64,000 bases of DNA from Neorhizobium sp. (GTDB lineage Bacteria; Pseudomonadota; Alphaproteobacteria; Rhizobiales; Rhizobiaceae). A program made the position numbers and the translations under genes. The stretch is taken from the NCBI GenBank assembly GCA_028283725.1, contig JAPWKC010000003.1, positions 310,001 to 374,000 on the forward strand, read 5' to 3'. Of this stretch, positions 40,966 to 51,245 are shown piece by piece (the first letter of the stretch is position 1; the number at the start of each line of letters is the position of its first letter). Below the pieces are notes generated by a model. That model saw only the letters and a program-made list of their open reading frames with translations, was not told the origin of the DNA and made no database searches.

Positions 40966-41024
40966 GGTCTATGACGCGCCGATCACCGGTCGCAGCCTAC
41001 CCGGACAAAACAAGGACACATACC

Positions 41025-41750
41025 ATGAAGACCATCGTCGTCTGCTCCGGCGGACTGGATAGCGTTTCGCTGGCCCACAGGATCGCCGCAAAGCAGGACC
41101 TCATCGGCCTGATCTCGTTCGACTACGGCCAGCGACACAGGAAAGAACTGGATTACGCCGCAGCCTGCGCGACAAGGCTCGGCGTGTTTCATCAGATCAT
41201 CGACATGCGGGCGATCGGCAGCCAGCTCACCGGCTCGGCGCTTACCGATGACGTGGACGTGCCGGACGGCCATTATGCGGAAGAGACGATGCGTGTCACC
41301 GTCGTGCCGAACCGCAATGCGATCATGCTGACGGTCGCCTTCGGGGTTGCTGCGGCGCGCGGGGCGGAGGCGGTGGCGATTGCCGTGCATGGCGGCGATC
41401 ACTTCATCTATCCCGATTGCCGGCCGGGCTTCATCGACGCGTTTCAAACCATGCAGAACCATGCGCTCGACGGCTATGCCTCGGTCAAGCTGCTCGCGCC
41501 TTACGTCAACGGCTCGAAGGCGGATATCGTCACCGATGGCGCCAAGCATGCGACGCCGTTTGCCGAGACATGGTCCTGCTACAAGGGCGGCGAGACCCAT
41601 TGCGGCCGCTGCGGTACCTGCGTGGAGCGGCGCGAGGCTTTTCACCTTGCCGGCGTCGAGGACCCGACCGTCTACGCCGACCCGGATTTCTGGAAGGCGG
41701 CGACCGAGGGGTTCAATGCGCCCGGCTTTCAGGCGGAAGAGATCCGCTGA
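41025..41750 (+). CDS. queC: 7-cyano-7-deazaguanine synthase
   Basis: A 241-residue enzyme that turns 7-carboxy-7-deazaguanine into preQ0 with ATP and ammonia. The PP-loop SGGLDSVSLAH and the C-terminal zinc cysteines (CYKGGETHCGRCGTC) are intact. First gene of queCDE; its stop overlaps the queD start (TGATG). Confidence 0.95.
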   Translation: MKTIVVCSGGLDSVSLAHRIAAKQDLIGLISFDYGQRHRKELDYAAACATRLGVFHQIIDMRAIGSQLTGSALTDDVDVPDGHYAEETMRVTVVPNRNAIMLTVAFGVAAARGAEAVAIAVHGGDHFIYPDCRPGFIDAFQTMQNHALDGYASVKLLAPYVNGSKADIVTDGAKHATPFAETWSCYKGGETHCGRCGTCVERREAFHLAGVEDPTVYADPDFWKAATEGFNAPGFQAEEIR

Positions 41751-42106
41751 TGTACCGGATCACCAAGGAATTCCATTTTTCCGCCTCGCACCAGCTGACG
41801 CATCTGCCTGACGATCATCAATGCGCGCGGCTGCACGGGCATAATTATATCGTGGTTGTCGAACTGGCGTCCGCCGCGCTCAATGACGACGGGTTCGTGC
41901 GCGACTATCACGAGCTTCAACCGCTCAAACGCTATATCGACGACCATTTCGATCACCGGCATCTCAACGAAGTGCTCGGCCATGACCGGGTGACGTCGGA
42001 ATATCTGGCAAAGCATTTCTACGACTGGTGCAAGGAACGCCTGCCCGAAACAACCGCCGTCAAAGTCAGCGAGACGCCGAAGACATGGGCGGAGTACCGG
42101 CCATGA
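41750..42106 (+). CDS. queD: 6-carboxy-5,6,7,8-tetrahydropterin synthase
   Basis: A 118-residue PTPS-family enzyme acting on dihydroneopterin triphosphate in queuosine synthesis. Zinc ligands FHFSASHQL and LHGHNY, the catalytic Cys in QCARLHG and DHRHLNE are visible. It overlaps queC by one base and queE by four. Confidence 0.94.
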   Translation: MYRITKEFHFSASHQLTHLPDDHQCARLHGHNYIVVVELASAALNDDGFVRDYHELQPLKRYIDDHFDHRHLNEVLGHDRVTSEYLAKHFYDWCKERLPETTAVKVSETPKTWAEYRP

Positions 42107-42927
42107 GCGGCGCGGATATGATCGGGACGGCTATCTCCCAGACGGGTGGCCGGGAGAGCGGCGCAAAGGCGGAAAAGATCCGCATCAGCGAGATTTTCGG
42201 GCCGACCATCCAGGGCGAGGGCATGCTGATCGGCCAGCCGACCGTGTTCGTGCGGACCGGCGGCTGCGATTATCGCTGTTCGTGGTGCGATACGCTGCAT
42301 GCGGTCGATAGCGCCTATCGCGACCAGTGGGCGCCGATGGGTGTCGAGGAGATCTGGGCCGAGGTTTTGAAACTGTCGGGAAGCGTGCCGCTGACGGTGT
42401 CGCTTTCGGGCGGCAATCCGGCGATCCAGCCGCTCGGCGGACTGATCCGGCGCGGCAAGCGGGACGGCTACCGGTTTGCGATCGAGACGCAGGGGTCGGT
42501 GGCGCGCGACTGGTTTGCCGATCTCGATTTTCTCGTGCTTTCGCCAAAGCCGCCTTCGAGCGGCATGGAGACCGATTGGGACCTGCTTGCGGACTGTCTT
42601 GCCGCCGCCCGCGCAAAAGCCGCCGGCGGTGCTGCGGACACCTCGCCCTCTGGCCCGCGGATCGGCCTGAAATTCGTCGTGTTCGACGATGCCGATTATG
42701 ATTTCGCCCGGTCCGCGTCTGCCCGGTTTGCCGATCTGCCGGTCTATCTGCAACCCGGCAACCATACGCCCCCGCCGCCCGATGACGACGATGCCTGCAT
42801 CGATCTCGACGGCATCATGGAGCGGATGCTGTGGCTGGTCGACAAGGTGACGGACGACCGCTGGTTTTCAGCCACAGTGCTGCCGCAGCTGCATGTGCTT
42901 TTATGGGGCAACAGGCGCGGGGTCTGA
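42103..42927 (+). CDS. queE: 7-carboxy-7-deazaguanine synthase (radical SAM)
   Basis: A 274-residue radical SAM enzyme. The cluster motif [10 protein letters not shown] (CxxxCxxC) and the substrate-binding [15 protein letters not shown] are clear. The start ATG (MSGADMIG) overlaps the queD stop. An Ala/Gly-rich insert near residues 170-185 makes it a bit longer than typical. Together queCDE make preQ0 for tRNA queuosine; no queF or tgt is in the window. Confidence 0.93.
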   Translation: MSGADMIGTAISQTGGRESGAKAEKIRISEIFGPTIQGEGMLIGQPTVFVRTGGCDYRCSWCDTLHAVDSAYRDQWAPMGVEEIWAEVLKLSGSVPLTVSLSGGNPAIQPLGGLIRRGKRDGYRFAIETQGSVARDWFADLDFLVLSPKPPSSGMETDWDLLADCLAAARAKAAGGAADTSPSGPRIGLKFVVFDDADYDFARSASARFADLPVYLQPGNHTPPPPDDDDACIDLDGIMERMLWLVDKVTDDRWFSATVLPQLHVLLWGNRRGV

Positions 42928-42928
42928 T

Positions 42929-43633
42929 CTATTCCGCGTAGATCATCTTTTTCGTCATGCCGCCATCGACGGTCAGCACCTGACCGGTGACGAAGCCGGC
43001 GGTCGCCAGATAAAGGACGGCGTCGGCGATATCCTGCGGGCGGCCGACGCGGCCGGCCGGGTGCTGGGCCTCGTCTTGCGGCGACAGATCGGTGGCATCG
43101 GTGATCCAGCCCGGCGCGATCGCGTTGACCCGGATCTTTGGGCCGAGGCTGACGGCAAGCGCATGGGTCAGGGCGACGATGCCGCCTTTCGATGCCGCAT
43201 AGGCTTCCGAATTCTTCTCCGACATGAAGGCGCGGGTGGAGGCCATGTTGATGATGGCACTGCCGGCCGGCATCAGCGGGGCCGCGGCACGCGTCATCAG
43301 GAAGGCGCCGGTGAGGTGGCTGTCGGTGATGCGCCGCCAGTCGGCCAGCGTCAGGTCGAGAAGCGGCGTGCCGAGCGCGCCTGAAGTGGCGCCGGCATTG
43401 TTGACGAGAAGGTCGATCCCCTCCCAGCCGATCTCGGCGATCGCGATTTCCACCGAGGCTTCTTCCGACACGTCGCACTCAATGGCGCGCACGCCTTCGA
43501 CCGGATGCGTCTTGACCGCCGTGTCGCCGGCCACGTCGAAAGAGGCAACCTCATAGCCGGCGGCAACCAGGGCCGCGCAGATGCCGGTTCCGATCAGGCC
43601 GGCACCGCCGGTGACGATTGCTCTCTTCATCAT
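42929..43633 (-). CDS. SDR-family oxidoreductase
   Basis: A 234-residue short-chain dehydrogenase. The cofactor site is TGGAGLIGTGI, with NNAG in the core and the active-site YAASK following Ser in NMASTRAF. An acidic residue (SFDVAG) after beta-2 suggests NAD. The substrate is unknown. AAGGACAG precedes a double ATG (43633/43630). It is convergent with queE, with one base between the genes. Confidence 0.86.
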   Translation of the reverse strand: MMKRAIVTGGAGLIGTGICAALVAAGYEVASFDVAGDTAVKTHPVEGVRAIECDVSEEASVEIAIAEIGWEGIDLLVNNAGATSGALGTPLLDLTLADWRRITDSHLTGAFLMTRAAAPLMPAGSAIINMASTRAFMSEKNSEAYAASKGGIVALTHALAVSLGPKIRVNAIAPGWITDATDLSPQDEAQHPAGRVGRPQDIADAVLYLATAGFVTGQVLTVDGGMTKKMIYAE

Positions 43634-43754
43634 CTGTCCTTCTCTTTCCAATGCATGGCGCGCAACAGTGGGCGGCGGTTTTGGGATCACGACATGCGCC
43701 ACAACAGGCGCTTGAAGCGCGTGGGCACATCCGAGGGATCGCGCCGCGCCCAGC

Positions 43755-44789
43755 TCACACCCAGCCCTGAAGCTCGCGGCGGATGACGGTTTCGAGCACG
43801 TTCATGCCATCCTCGCTGTCATTGAGGCACGGGATATGGACGAATTTCTCGCCGCCGTGATGCATGAAGATTTCTCCGGCCTCACCGGCGATCTCCTCCA
43901 GTGTTTCCAGGCAATCGGAGACGAAGCCGGGGTTCATGATGGCGACGCGCGTGATGCCTTCCGCGGCCAAAGCCTCCATCGTCTTGTCGGTATAGGGCTG
44001 GAGCCATTCTTCCGGGCCAAACCGCGACTGGAAGGTGATGCGGAACTGCTTGTCGGTATAACCAAGTTCCTCGCGCAGAAGGCGGGCGGTCTTCTGGCAG
44101 TGACAGTAGTAGGGATCGCCCGCCTTGAAATAGGATTGCGGGATGCCGTGGAACGAGGTGATGAGAAGCTGCGGCTCCCAGTCGAGCTTGGAGAGCGTCT
44201 GCCGCACGGAGTTGGCGAGCGCCGTGATATAGGCCGGATCATCGTGATAGGGCGGCACGGTGCGCACGGCCGGTTGCCAGCGCAGCTTCATCAGGTGTTC
44301 GAAGGCCTTGTCGTTGACGGTCGCGGTCGTCGATGCGGCGTATTGCGGATAGAGCGGGAAAAGCACGATCTTTTCGCAGCCCTTCTCCTTCAGGGCGTCG
44401 ATACGCTCGGCGATCGACGGCTTGCCGTAGCGCATGCCCCAGTCGACCACGACATTCGGCATGTCCTTCAGCCGCTCGGCCATCAGCTCGCCCTGGCTGC
44501 GGGTATAGGTGCGCAGATAGCTCTCGTTCAGATCCTTGTTCCAGATCGCCTCATAGGCCTTGCCGACCTTCTGCGGCCGCTTGTTCAACACGATGCCGTA
44601 GAGGATCGGATACCAGTAGAGCCTCGACCATTCGATGACGCGTTTGTCGGAGAGGAACTCCGCGAGATATCGTCGCATCGACCGGTAATCGGTGCCGTCA
44701 GGCGTGCCGAGGTTGACGAGCAGCACTCCGACCTTGCCGAAGGAAACCTTCGGGTGTGTGGCGGGCATGGGGAAGGTGGCGGCGTTCAT
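43755..44789 (-). CDS. hemH: Ferrochelatase
   Basis: A 344-residue enzyme that inserts Fe2+ into protoporphyrin IX, the last step of protoheme synthesis. Motifs: VNLGTPDGTDYRSMRRYL, LFPLYPQYAASTTATV, the conserved SFHGIPQSYFKAGDPYYCHC with catalytic His, and FQSRFGPEEWLQPYT. It lies 121 bp upstream of the SDR gene on the same strand. Confidence 0.95.
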   Translation of the reverse strand: MNAATFPMPATHPKVSFGKVGVLLVNLGTPDGTDYRSMRRYLAEFLSDKRVIEWSRLYWYPILYGIVLNKRPQKVGKAYEAIWNKDLNESYLRTYTRSQGELMAERLKDMPNVVVDWGMRYGKPSIAERIDALKEKGCEKIVLFPLYPQYAASTTATVNDKAFEHLMKLRWQPAVRTVPPYHDDPAYITALANSVRQTLSKLDWEPQLLITSFHGIPQSYFKAGDPYYCHCQKTARLLREELGYTDKQFRITFQSRFGPEEWLQPYTDKTMEALAAEGITRVAIMNPGFVSDCLETLEEIAGEAGEIFMHHGGEKFVHIPCLNDSEDGMNVLETVIRRELQGWV

Positions 44790-45082
44790 TGCAAAATGTC
44801 CGGCTTTTTCAATGGGGTTCAGCCGAGACTACGCGGCTGCGACAGGTTCGGTTCTGTCGATCTGGCTGTATGTAGAAATAAATGACGGCCCGGGAAAGCC
44901 CCGAGCCGTGTCTTTGTCGGCAGCACCTGAAAGCCTGCCCGGCATTGTCCTCAAGCCCGTGCCCGACATCGGCGACCGTTCGATTTCGATCGAGGCGATC
45001 AGATCCCCGCCACGGGGGCGAGGATGATGTGAGGACGCGATATCGAGATCCGTCGCTGCCCGGTCCGGCCGTCATCCGCTTC

Positions 45083-47102
45083 CTATTTCGCCGGCAGTTC
45101 GAGAAGATCGCCGATCTCGATGTGGTTGGGGCGGCGCAGCGTATTGGCCTTGGCGATCTTCGTCCATTCCTCGCCGTTGCCGTAATGGGCTTCGGCGATC
45201 TTCCAGAGCGAGTCTCCCTTGACGACCGTGTATCTGGTCGGGCCGGAGGGGGCTGCTGCGGACATGGAGTTCTGGGCGGGCGCGGCCGGTGCCGCAGGTG
45301 CCGCCGGAGTAGCGGGTGCGGTGGCTGCAGGGGCAGGCGTGGCGGGCGCAGGGGTTGCCGCCGGGGCCGTTGCCGGGGGCTGGGCGGTGGCGGCAGGAGC
45401 CGGGGTGGCCGGGGTGGCGGCAGGCGCCGTTGCTGCCGGAGCTGCCGCGGGGGCCGCAGCCGGAGCGGGGAGCGCGGCGGGCTTGTAATCGGCGGGCGTC
45501 AGGTCGGTGATGTGGCCATCGGTATAGGGCTTGTAGGGCTTGTGGGCGCCGACATACTCGGCCGTCACGTCCGCCAGATCCGGGCCGTAGTCATAGGCGT
45601 TCTTGCCGTCGGTCTTGAACACGGCATAGCCGTCGCCGCCGGCGCGCATGAAGTTGTTGGTGACGACGCCATAGGTCTTGGCCGGATCGATCGGCACGAA
45701 CTTGTCGCCGTCCTTGACCTCGACATCGCTGACCTTGGCACCTGATGGTTTCGACTTGTCGAAGGAGAATTTGAGACCTGCGACCTGCGGGAAGCGGCCG
45801 GCATTGTCGTCGATCTGGCTGACGCCGTTTTCGAGCGCCTTGATCACGCCGGCGCCGGTCAGCTGGAAGGTGGCGAGCGTGTTCTGGAAGGGAAGCACGC
45901 TGATGACGTCGCCCTGGGTCACGTCGCCGCCGGCGATCGAGGCACGCAGGCCGCCGCCGTTCTGGAAGGCGATGGTGATGCCCTGGTTCCTGGCGCGGTC
46001 GAGCATGGCGTCGGCGACAAGGTTGCCCATCGAGCATTCCTTGGCGCGGCAGACGAGGCGGTCGCCCTCGATCTTGCCTTCCGACTGGCCGATGACCTTC
46101 TTGCGCAGCTCGTCGATCGGCTTGGCCAGTTCGGCGACCTTGGCGGCCATGTCGGCATCCGGCTTGAACGCCTTGTCGATCAGGATCGGGTCGCCCTTGG
46201 CCGACTTGACCACGCCGTTGTCATCGAAATCGACGACGACATCGCCGAGATACTTGCTGTAGGAGGCGGCCGTGACGACCGGCACCTTGTAGCCGCCCGG
46301 ATTGTCCACCCAGGTCGGGTAGGGGCCCTCTGCCTTCTTGTCGGTGTTGGACAGAAGCGTATGCGAATGGGCGCCGACGACCACGTCGATATCGGGGATC
46401 TTGGCAATGATATCGAGATCGCGGCGATAGCCGACATGGGTGAGCGCGATGATCTTGTTGATGCCCTGCGCCTTCAGCTTGGCGGTCTCGGCCTCGATTG
46501 CGGCGACGTCATCGGTGATTTCGACATTGGGGCCGGGATTGGCGATGACATTGGTGTCGGTGGTGACGACGCCGATGATGCCGATCTTCTGGCCGCCGAT
46601 CTCGACGACCGTCGAGGGTTTGACGCGGTCGCCGAGCTTGGAGGCCGGCGTGACCTTGACGTTGCCGCCGAGAACCGGGAATTTCACGCCATCGAGGAAG
46701 GGGGCAAGGGCGCTTTCGCCGTCGTCGAATTCATGGTTGCCGACGGTCATGGCGTCGAAGCCGATGGCGTTCATTACGTCGAGCTCGGCCTTGCCCTTGA
46801 GGGTCGAGTAGAAGAGCGAGCCCTGGAAATTGTCGCCGCCGTTGAGGGAGAGAACGTTCTGGCCGGCAAGTGCCGCGCGGCGCTCCTTGAAGGCGGTCAT
46901 CAGCCGTGCTGCGCCGCCGAAGCATTCGCCCGCGGTCTCTTCCTTGTCGGAGCAGGTGCTGTCGTATTTGTTGATCGATTCAATGCGGGAGTGGAAGTCG
47001 TTGATGTGGCAGGATATTGAGCTGGTAGTCGGCGAAGGCGGCACTGCTCGACAGGGCCACGACCGACGCGGTAAAAATCCCCAATCCCAATCTTTTCATC
47101 AT
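45083..47102 (-). CDS. 5'-nucleotidase/metallophosphatase with C-terminal LysM, 5' frameshift
   Basis: A periplasmic UshA-like protein, about 672 residues when repaired. The metallophosphatase part shows NGGDNFQGS, GNHEFDDG and GAHSHT; the nucleotidase C-domain (GGGLRAS, NFMRAGGDGY) follows; then an Ala/Pro/Thr linker of about 75 residues and a LysM domain (YTVVKGDSLWKIAEAHYG) that should bind peptidoglycan. The start is at MMKRLGLG (47102, AAAGGAGAG upstream), giving a normal signal peptide, but a GG at 47008-47009 where one G is expected puts this signal out of frame with HINDFHSRIE. Unrepaired, the main frame could only start at 47044 without a signal. Confidence 0.85.
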
Positions 47103-47277
47103 CTTGTCTCTCTCCTTTTTGATGATCCCCGGCATGTGCGCCGTCTCTTGACGATCGTTTTAGCGTCCCACCGTGACAATCGTTCTACGCGCATGCCCCG
47201 TTCATGTTTTCATCGAAGGAAATCGGTTTCAAGGGAAATATGACAATGGTGCGCGGCAGAATTATTCGCCTTCAACG

Positions 47278-47306
47278 CGAAAACCCCGCCGGTGGCGGGG
47301 TTTTCG
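47278..47306 (-). terminator. Terminator of the Omp10-like gene
   Basis: A 13-bp perfect stem with a 3-nt loop, with AAAA/TTTT inside both arms, so it could work in both directions. It lies about 95 bp after the lipoprotein gene stop on the minus strand. Confidence 0.8.
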
Positions 47307-47401
47307 GACGACGTCAAATTGTGCCGGGCCTGCTGTCGGCCCTGCGGTCCAACCCTGCCATCAGGCCCAGGTGTCGGCTCGGGCCTGTCGGCAGCGCCTT
47401 C

Positions 47402-47767
47402 TCAGCTGCGGCGGGCGAGCGAGAACTGTGCGCCGGTATCCTGGGTGCAATTCAGCTGGCTTGATGTCACCAGCGCGCAGTTGACGCGCGACTGGGTCTT
47501 GCGCACGAGCGAGGTCAGGTTGATCTCGACCATGGTGGGCGACATGCTGGTATAGGTGCCGGTGGCCAGAACCGCATTGCTGTCGGAGGCGCGGGTGGTG
47601 AAGGTGCCGCCCTGGAAAGACGAGACGATGCCGTTCGGATCGACCCATGTGCCATCGACGCCCTGCGGCTGGAGGGAGACCTGCTGTACGGGGCGCGGCG
47701 GGGGAGAGGATACGCAGGCACTCAAGCTGGCTGCTGCAATGAGCGCAAAGCTTACTTTCAATTTCAT
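47402..47767 (-). CDS. Omp10-like outer-membrane lipoprotein
   Basis: A 121-residue lipoprotein: signal [18 protein letters not shown] with lipobox LSAC (Cys18), then a short Pro linker and a small beta domain ([40 protein letters not shown]) resembling Brucella Omp10 and the protease-inhibitor-like fold. Two Cys (about 96 and 107) may form a disulfide. Function unknown. Confidence 0.78.
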   Translation of the reverse strand: MKLKVSFALIAAASLSACVSSPPPRPVQQVSLQPQGVDGTWVDPNGIVSSFQGGTFTTRASDSNAVLATGTYTSMSPTMVEINLTSLVRKTQSRVNCALVTSSQLNCTQDTGAQFSLARRS

Positions 47768-47988
47768 AGGTCAGTCTCCCGCGATTCGATCCGGCTTGCC
47801 GGCGGCCAAACCATGCCGCCCTGCCTCATGTAACGCAAGCCTTCGATATTGGGAGGCTCGCAATCCGATGTTTCTACATCGAAAACGCAAGGCTGCGGGC
47901 AAGTGTTTCAAAAATGCACAGAAAACTTGGTGAGCGCCGGGTGAGATGCCGATGATGGCCTGCTTCCAGGCCCCAGACAGGCAATGGC

Positions 47989-48069
47989 GTCATCTTCGCC
48001 CCTGTGACGAGGATCTCACACCCTTCACGATGGGCGTGGACCGATCCTCGGAACAAGCCGGAGGATGAC
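47989..48069. repeat. 81-bp dispersed intergenic element, copy A
   Basis: Begins GTCATC and ends GATGAC, i.e. with short inverted ends. It shares most of its length with 61504-61584 (same 81-bp size), including GGGCGTGGAC-GATCCT and ACAAGCCGGA-GATGACG. It resembles the extragenic palindromic elements common in Rhizobiaceae. Confidence 0.72.
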
Positions 48070-48092
48070 GTTGCAGCGTTTTGCCAGCGGCC

Positions 48093-48128
48093 AAAACGCG
48101 ATCGGGGCGGTGATGGCCGCCCCGATCG
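48093..48128 (-). terminator. Terminator of the homospermidine synthase gene
   Basis: A 12-bp perfect GC-rich stem (48099-48110 with 48117-48128), 6-nt loop, then on the minus strand CG and TTTT. It lies 23 bp after the stop. Confidence 0.85.
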
Positions 48129-48150
48129 TCTTCAGATAGGTGTCGTCCGA

Positions 48151-49599
48151 TCAGCGGACGAGGATGTTCTTGAACTGCCAGGCATCCTTGGTATCGATGT
48201 CTTCCGGGAAGAGGCCCGGACGGCCATCGAGCGGGGTCCAGTCGGTGTAGTGACCTTCGACCGGGCCGAGATAAGGCATCTGCACTTCGAGGCAGCGCTT
48301 GTAGTCGATCTCGTCGGCCTCGACGATGCCGGCCTTCGGGTTTTCCAGCGCATAGACCATGCCAGCGAGAACGGCCGATGTCACCTGCAGGCCCGTGGCG
48401 TTCTGGTAGGGGGCGATCTCGCGGGTTTCTTCCAGCGACAGGCGCGAACCATACCAGTAGGCATTCTTGTCGTGGCCGTAGAGGAGAACGCCGAGTTCGT
48501 CGACGCCGTCTTCCAGCTCGTGTTCGTCGAGAACATGAAGGACAGGCTGCGGCGTGCCGCCATTGCCGAACATTTCGTGCAGCGACAGAACCGCGTCATT
48601 GGCCGGATGATAGGCGTAATGGCAGGTCGGGCGATAGGCGACTTCGCCATCCTTCTCGACGGTGAAATAGTCGGCGATCGAGATCGACTCGTTATGGGTG
48701 ACGAGGAAGCCGTACTGAGGACCCGGCGTCGGGCACCAGGTGCGCACGCGGGTGTTGGCGCCGGGCTGTTCCAGATAGATCGCCGCCTTGCAGCCCTTCT
48801 TGTGCTTCTTGGCGTTCTTCGGCATCCAGTTTTCGTGCGTGCCCCAGCCGAGTTCGGCCGGCTGCAGGCCTTCCGAGATGAAGCCTTCGACGGACCAGGT
48901 GTTCCAGAAGACGTTGAGCGGCTTCGGGTGCTTGGCACGCTGGGTGTCGCGCTCGGCAATGTGGATGCCCTTGACGCCGACCTTCTTCATCAGCTTGGCC
49001 CAGCCTTCGCGGTCATGCTGATCCGGCTCGTCGAACTTCAGTTCGAGATCGTTTGCAAGATTGACCAGCGCCTGCTTGACGAACCAGGAGACCATGCCCG
49101 GATTGGCGCCGCAGGTGGAGACGGCCGTGGTGCCGCCGGGGCTCTTCTTCTTCTCATGGCGCACGGTTTCGCGCAGCGCATAGTTGGTGCGGTCGGAATT
49201 CTTCAGGTTCTTGTCGAAATAGAAGCCGAGCCAGGGCTCGACGACCGTATCGATATAGAGAACGTCGAGCTTGCGGCAGAGCTTCATCAGGTCGAGCGAG
49301 CCGGTATCGACCGACAGGTTGACGCAGAAGCCCTGGCCTTCGCCTTCGCTCAAAAGCGGCTTCAGGAGCTGCTTGTAATTGTCCTTGGTGACATGTTCCT
49401 TGATGTGGCGGATGCCGTGCTTGGCAAGGATTTCCATATCGGCCGGCTCTTCGCGCGGGTCGATCACCACCATCCGGCTCTTGTCGAACTTGAAATGACG
49501 TTCGATGAGCGGCAGCGTGCCGCGGCCGATCGAGCCGAAACCGATCATCACGATCGGGCCGGTGATCTCGCCATATACCGGATAGGTCTTCTCTGACAT
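48151..49599 (-). CDS. hss: Homospermidine synthase
   Basis: A 482-residue NAD-dependent enzyme making sym-homospermidine from putrescine, a main polyamine of rhizobia. The Rossmann motif GFGSIGRGTLPLI lies near the N-terminus; STCGANPGMVSWFVKQAL, EGFISEGLQPAELGWGTHE and NESISIADYF are typical. Length is normal. It is transcribed alone, with its own terminator. Confidence 0.95.
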   Translation of the reverse strand: MSEKTYPVYGEITGPIVMIGFGSIGRGTLPLIERHFKFDKSRMVVIDPREEPADMEILAKHGIRHIKEHVTKDNYKQLLKPLLSEGEGQGFCVNLSVDTGSLDLMKLCRKLDVLYIDTVVEPWLGFYFDKNLKNSDRTNYALRETVRHEKKKSPGGTTAVSTCGANPGMVSWFVKQALVNLANDLELKFDEPDQHDREGWAKLMKKVGVKGIHIAERDTQRAKHPKPLNVFWNTWSVEGFISEGLQPAELGWGTHENWMPKNAKKHKKGCKAAIYLEQPGANTRVRTWCPTPGPQYGFLVTHNESISIADYFTVEKDGEVAYRPTCHYAYHPANDAVLSLHEMFGNGGTPQPVLHVLDEHELEDGVDELGVLLYGHDKNAYWYGSRLSLEETREIAPYQNATGLQVTSAVLAGMVYALENPKAGIVEADEIDYKRCLEVQMPYLGPVEGHYTDWTPLDGRPGLFPEDIDTKDAWQFKNILVR

Positions 49600-49998
49600 G
49601 TCTTACTCCCTATGGATCGACTGCTGTTTTCAACCGCCTGCTTAGCGACCAGGCGCCGGCCTTACCCGGCCAGTTTGTCCCGGCCATGCCCGAGATCTGG
49701 CGGTTCAGTGTAACGCGCGTGTGATTGGGCGCGCTAGATCATAAAATTTCGTCACAATAAAGGGGTGTTTGCGGCCGGGCGGCACCGTAAGGCTTCAATG
49801 TAGCAAATACTTATCGGCACCCGCCTGTAAAGCCCCGGAGTGCTTCTCATCGCAACGGCCTGGAGGCGTTTTTACCGCCATTCTCGTCCTGTCGTGCCGG
49901 ACCTTGGTCCTACATGCGGCAAATTATGTCCTATGCCCCTTGGAAGATCCGGCCACGACTCTAACCTTACTCCACGAAGGGTAAGTGGAGATGTCAGG
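49600..49998. other. Intergenic region upstream of homospermidine synthase
   Basis: About 400 bp with no supported gene. Near the right end (49964-49990) two overlapping, mutually exclusive hairpins can form: CTTAC/GTAAG and CTCCAC/GTGGAG. Confidence 0.45.
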
Positions 49999-50199
49999 AT
50001 GACGGATCTGGTGGCAGGCAACGGCCTGTCGGTACGGCAGGCTGTGTTGCGGGTTTCGCGCCGGCAATCGCAGGGCGTCAGTGCGGCGGTCTCGACTGCG
50101 CGGCACGGTCACGCAAATTGGGCGATCTGGCTGCTGTTCTGGGCAGTGGTCGCGATGGGCTGCACGATGGCCGTCGCGGTCGCTTCCATGGATGTGTGA
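49999..50199 (+). CDS. Small single-span membrane protein, hypothetical
   Basis: A 66-residue open frame: a polar, basic N-terminal half (RQAVLRVSRRQSQG) and one hydrophobic segment near the C-terminus (WAIWLLFWAVVAMGCTMAVAV). AGG lies only a few bases before the ATG, so initiation is not strong. It is convergent with the LysR gene. No family recognised; coding status is a moderate guess. Confidence 0.4.
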   Translation: MTDLVAGNGLSVRQAVLRVSRRQSQGVSAAVSTARHGHANWAIWLLFWAVVAMGCTMAVAVASMDV

Positions 50200-50208
50200 G
50201 CATCCCTT

Positions 50209-51132
50209 TCAACGATCCTTCCAGCGCTGCAGGTGATCCACCAGCGCGCGCAGTTTCGGCGCCATGTTGCGGCGGCCCGGATAATAGAGATAGAAGCCTG
50301 AAAACCGCGGGCAGAATTTTTCCAGAACGGCCACAAGTTCGCCGCGCCTTATGGCGCTGCGAAAACTTTCCTCCATGCCGAAGGTGATCCCGGCGCCCGA
50401 TATGGCCAGCCGCACCATCAGTGCCATATCGGTCGTCGTCACCGTATCGGCCACCGCGAGGGCAAATTCCCGTGCGCCCGCCTCCGTCATTTCGGCAAAT
50501 TCCCAGCGATAGGGGGCGATATCCGGCGCGACTCGCCACCCTATGCATCGATGGCCTGCCAGATCGCGCGGATGAAGCGGCATGCCGGCGCGCGCCAGAT
50601 AGGCGGGGGAGGCGACGGCCAGCTGGCGCTGGTCGCCGGAGACCGGCACGGCGATCATGTCGCGGTCGATCACCTCGCCGAGCCGGACGCCGGCATCATA
50701 GCCCTCGGCGACGATATCGAACTCGTCGTCGGTGACGGTGACATGCAGCGTCACGTCCGGGTTGTCGTCGAGAAACGCCGACAGCATAGGGCCGGAGAGA
50801 AAGCTTTCGGCAATCGAGGAGACGGCGAGCCTGAGTTGTCCGCGCGGCCGTTCCTGAAGGTTGCGGGCACCTTCGATCGCAGCCCGCATGGCAGAGAGCG
50901 CCGGGGAAAGATCCCGGTAGAGGCTTTCGCCGGCCTCGGTCAGCGCCACGCTGCGGGTGGTGCGGTGGACAAGCGCAATGCCGAACGTCTCTTCGAGCCG
51001 GCGGATCGTCTGGCTGACGGCAGAGCGGGTGACGCCGATCCGGTCGGCTGCGGCGCGGAAGCTTCTTTCCTGCGCAACCAGCGCGAAAATCGCAAGCGCG
51101 TTGAAATCCGGGGCGTTGAAATCCGATAGCAT
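50209..51132 (-). CDS. LysR-family transcriptional regulator
   Basis: A 307-residue LTTR with an N-terminal helix-turn-helix (FNALAIFALVAQERSFRAAA; VTRSAVSQTIRRLEETFG) and a substrate-binding domain of the type found near oxidoreductase genes. It is divergent from an SDR gene 113 bp away, which is the likely target, probably with autoregulation. Effector unknown. Confidence 0.9.
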   Translation of the reverse strand: MLSDFNAPDFNALAIFALVAQERSFRAAADRIGVTRSAVSQTIRRLEETFGIALVHRTTRSVALTEAGESLYRDLSPALSAMRAAIEGARNLQERPRGQLRLAVSSIAESFLSGPMLSAFLDDNPDVTLHVTVTDDEFDIVAEGYDAGVRLGEVIDRDMIAVPVSGDQRQLAVASPAYLARAGMPLHPRDLAGHRCIGWRVAPDIAPYRWEFAEMTEAGAREFALAVADTVTTTDMALMVRLAISGAGITFGMEESFRSAIRRGELVAVLEKFCPRFSGFYLYYPGRRNMAPKLRALVDHLQRWKDR

Positions 51133-51245
51133 TGGTTAGCTATGCTTTCCAGTTTGTCGATAAATGGATGGCTTATCGCGACAATGGCCGAGGTCTACCT
51201 TCGCTGCAACCGCAATGATGCGGAGAATGTGAAGGAGAGACCATC

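Larger units (their letters stand above)
47768..48150. other. Intergenic region between homospermidine synthase and the Omp10-like gene
   Basis: 383 bp without a supported gene. It contains one copy of the 81-bp dispersed element and the terminator of the homospermidine synthase gene. Confidence 0.5.

Noticed and set aside
40842..41024. PreQ1 riboswitch upstream of queC
   Set aside because: No recognisable preQ1 aptamer core; only degenerate direct repeats are present.
44809..45075. 88-codon minus-strand open frame between ferrochelatase and the nucleotidase
   Set aside because: Arg/Ser-rich composition of a chance frame, no start signal and no family.
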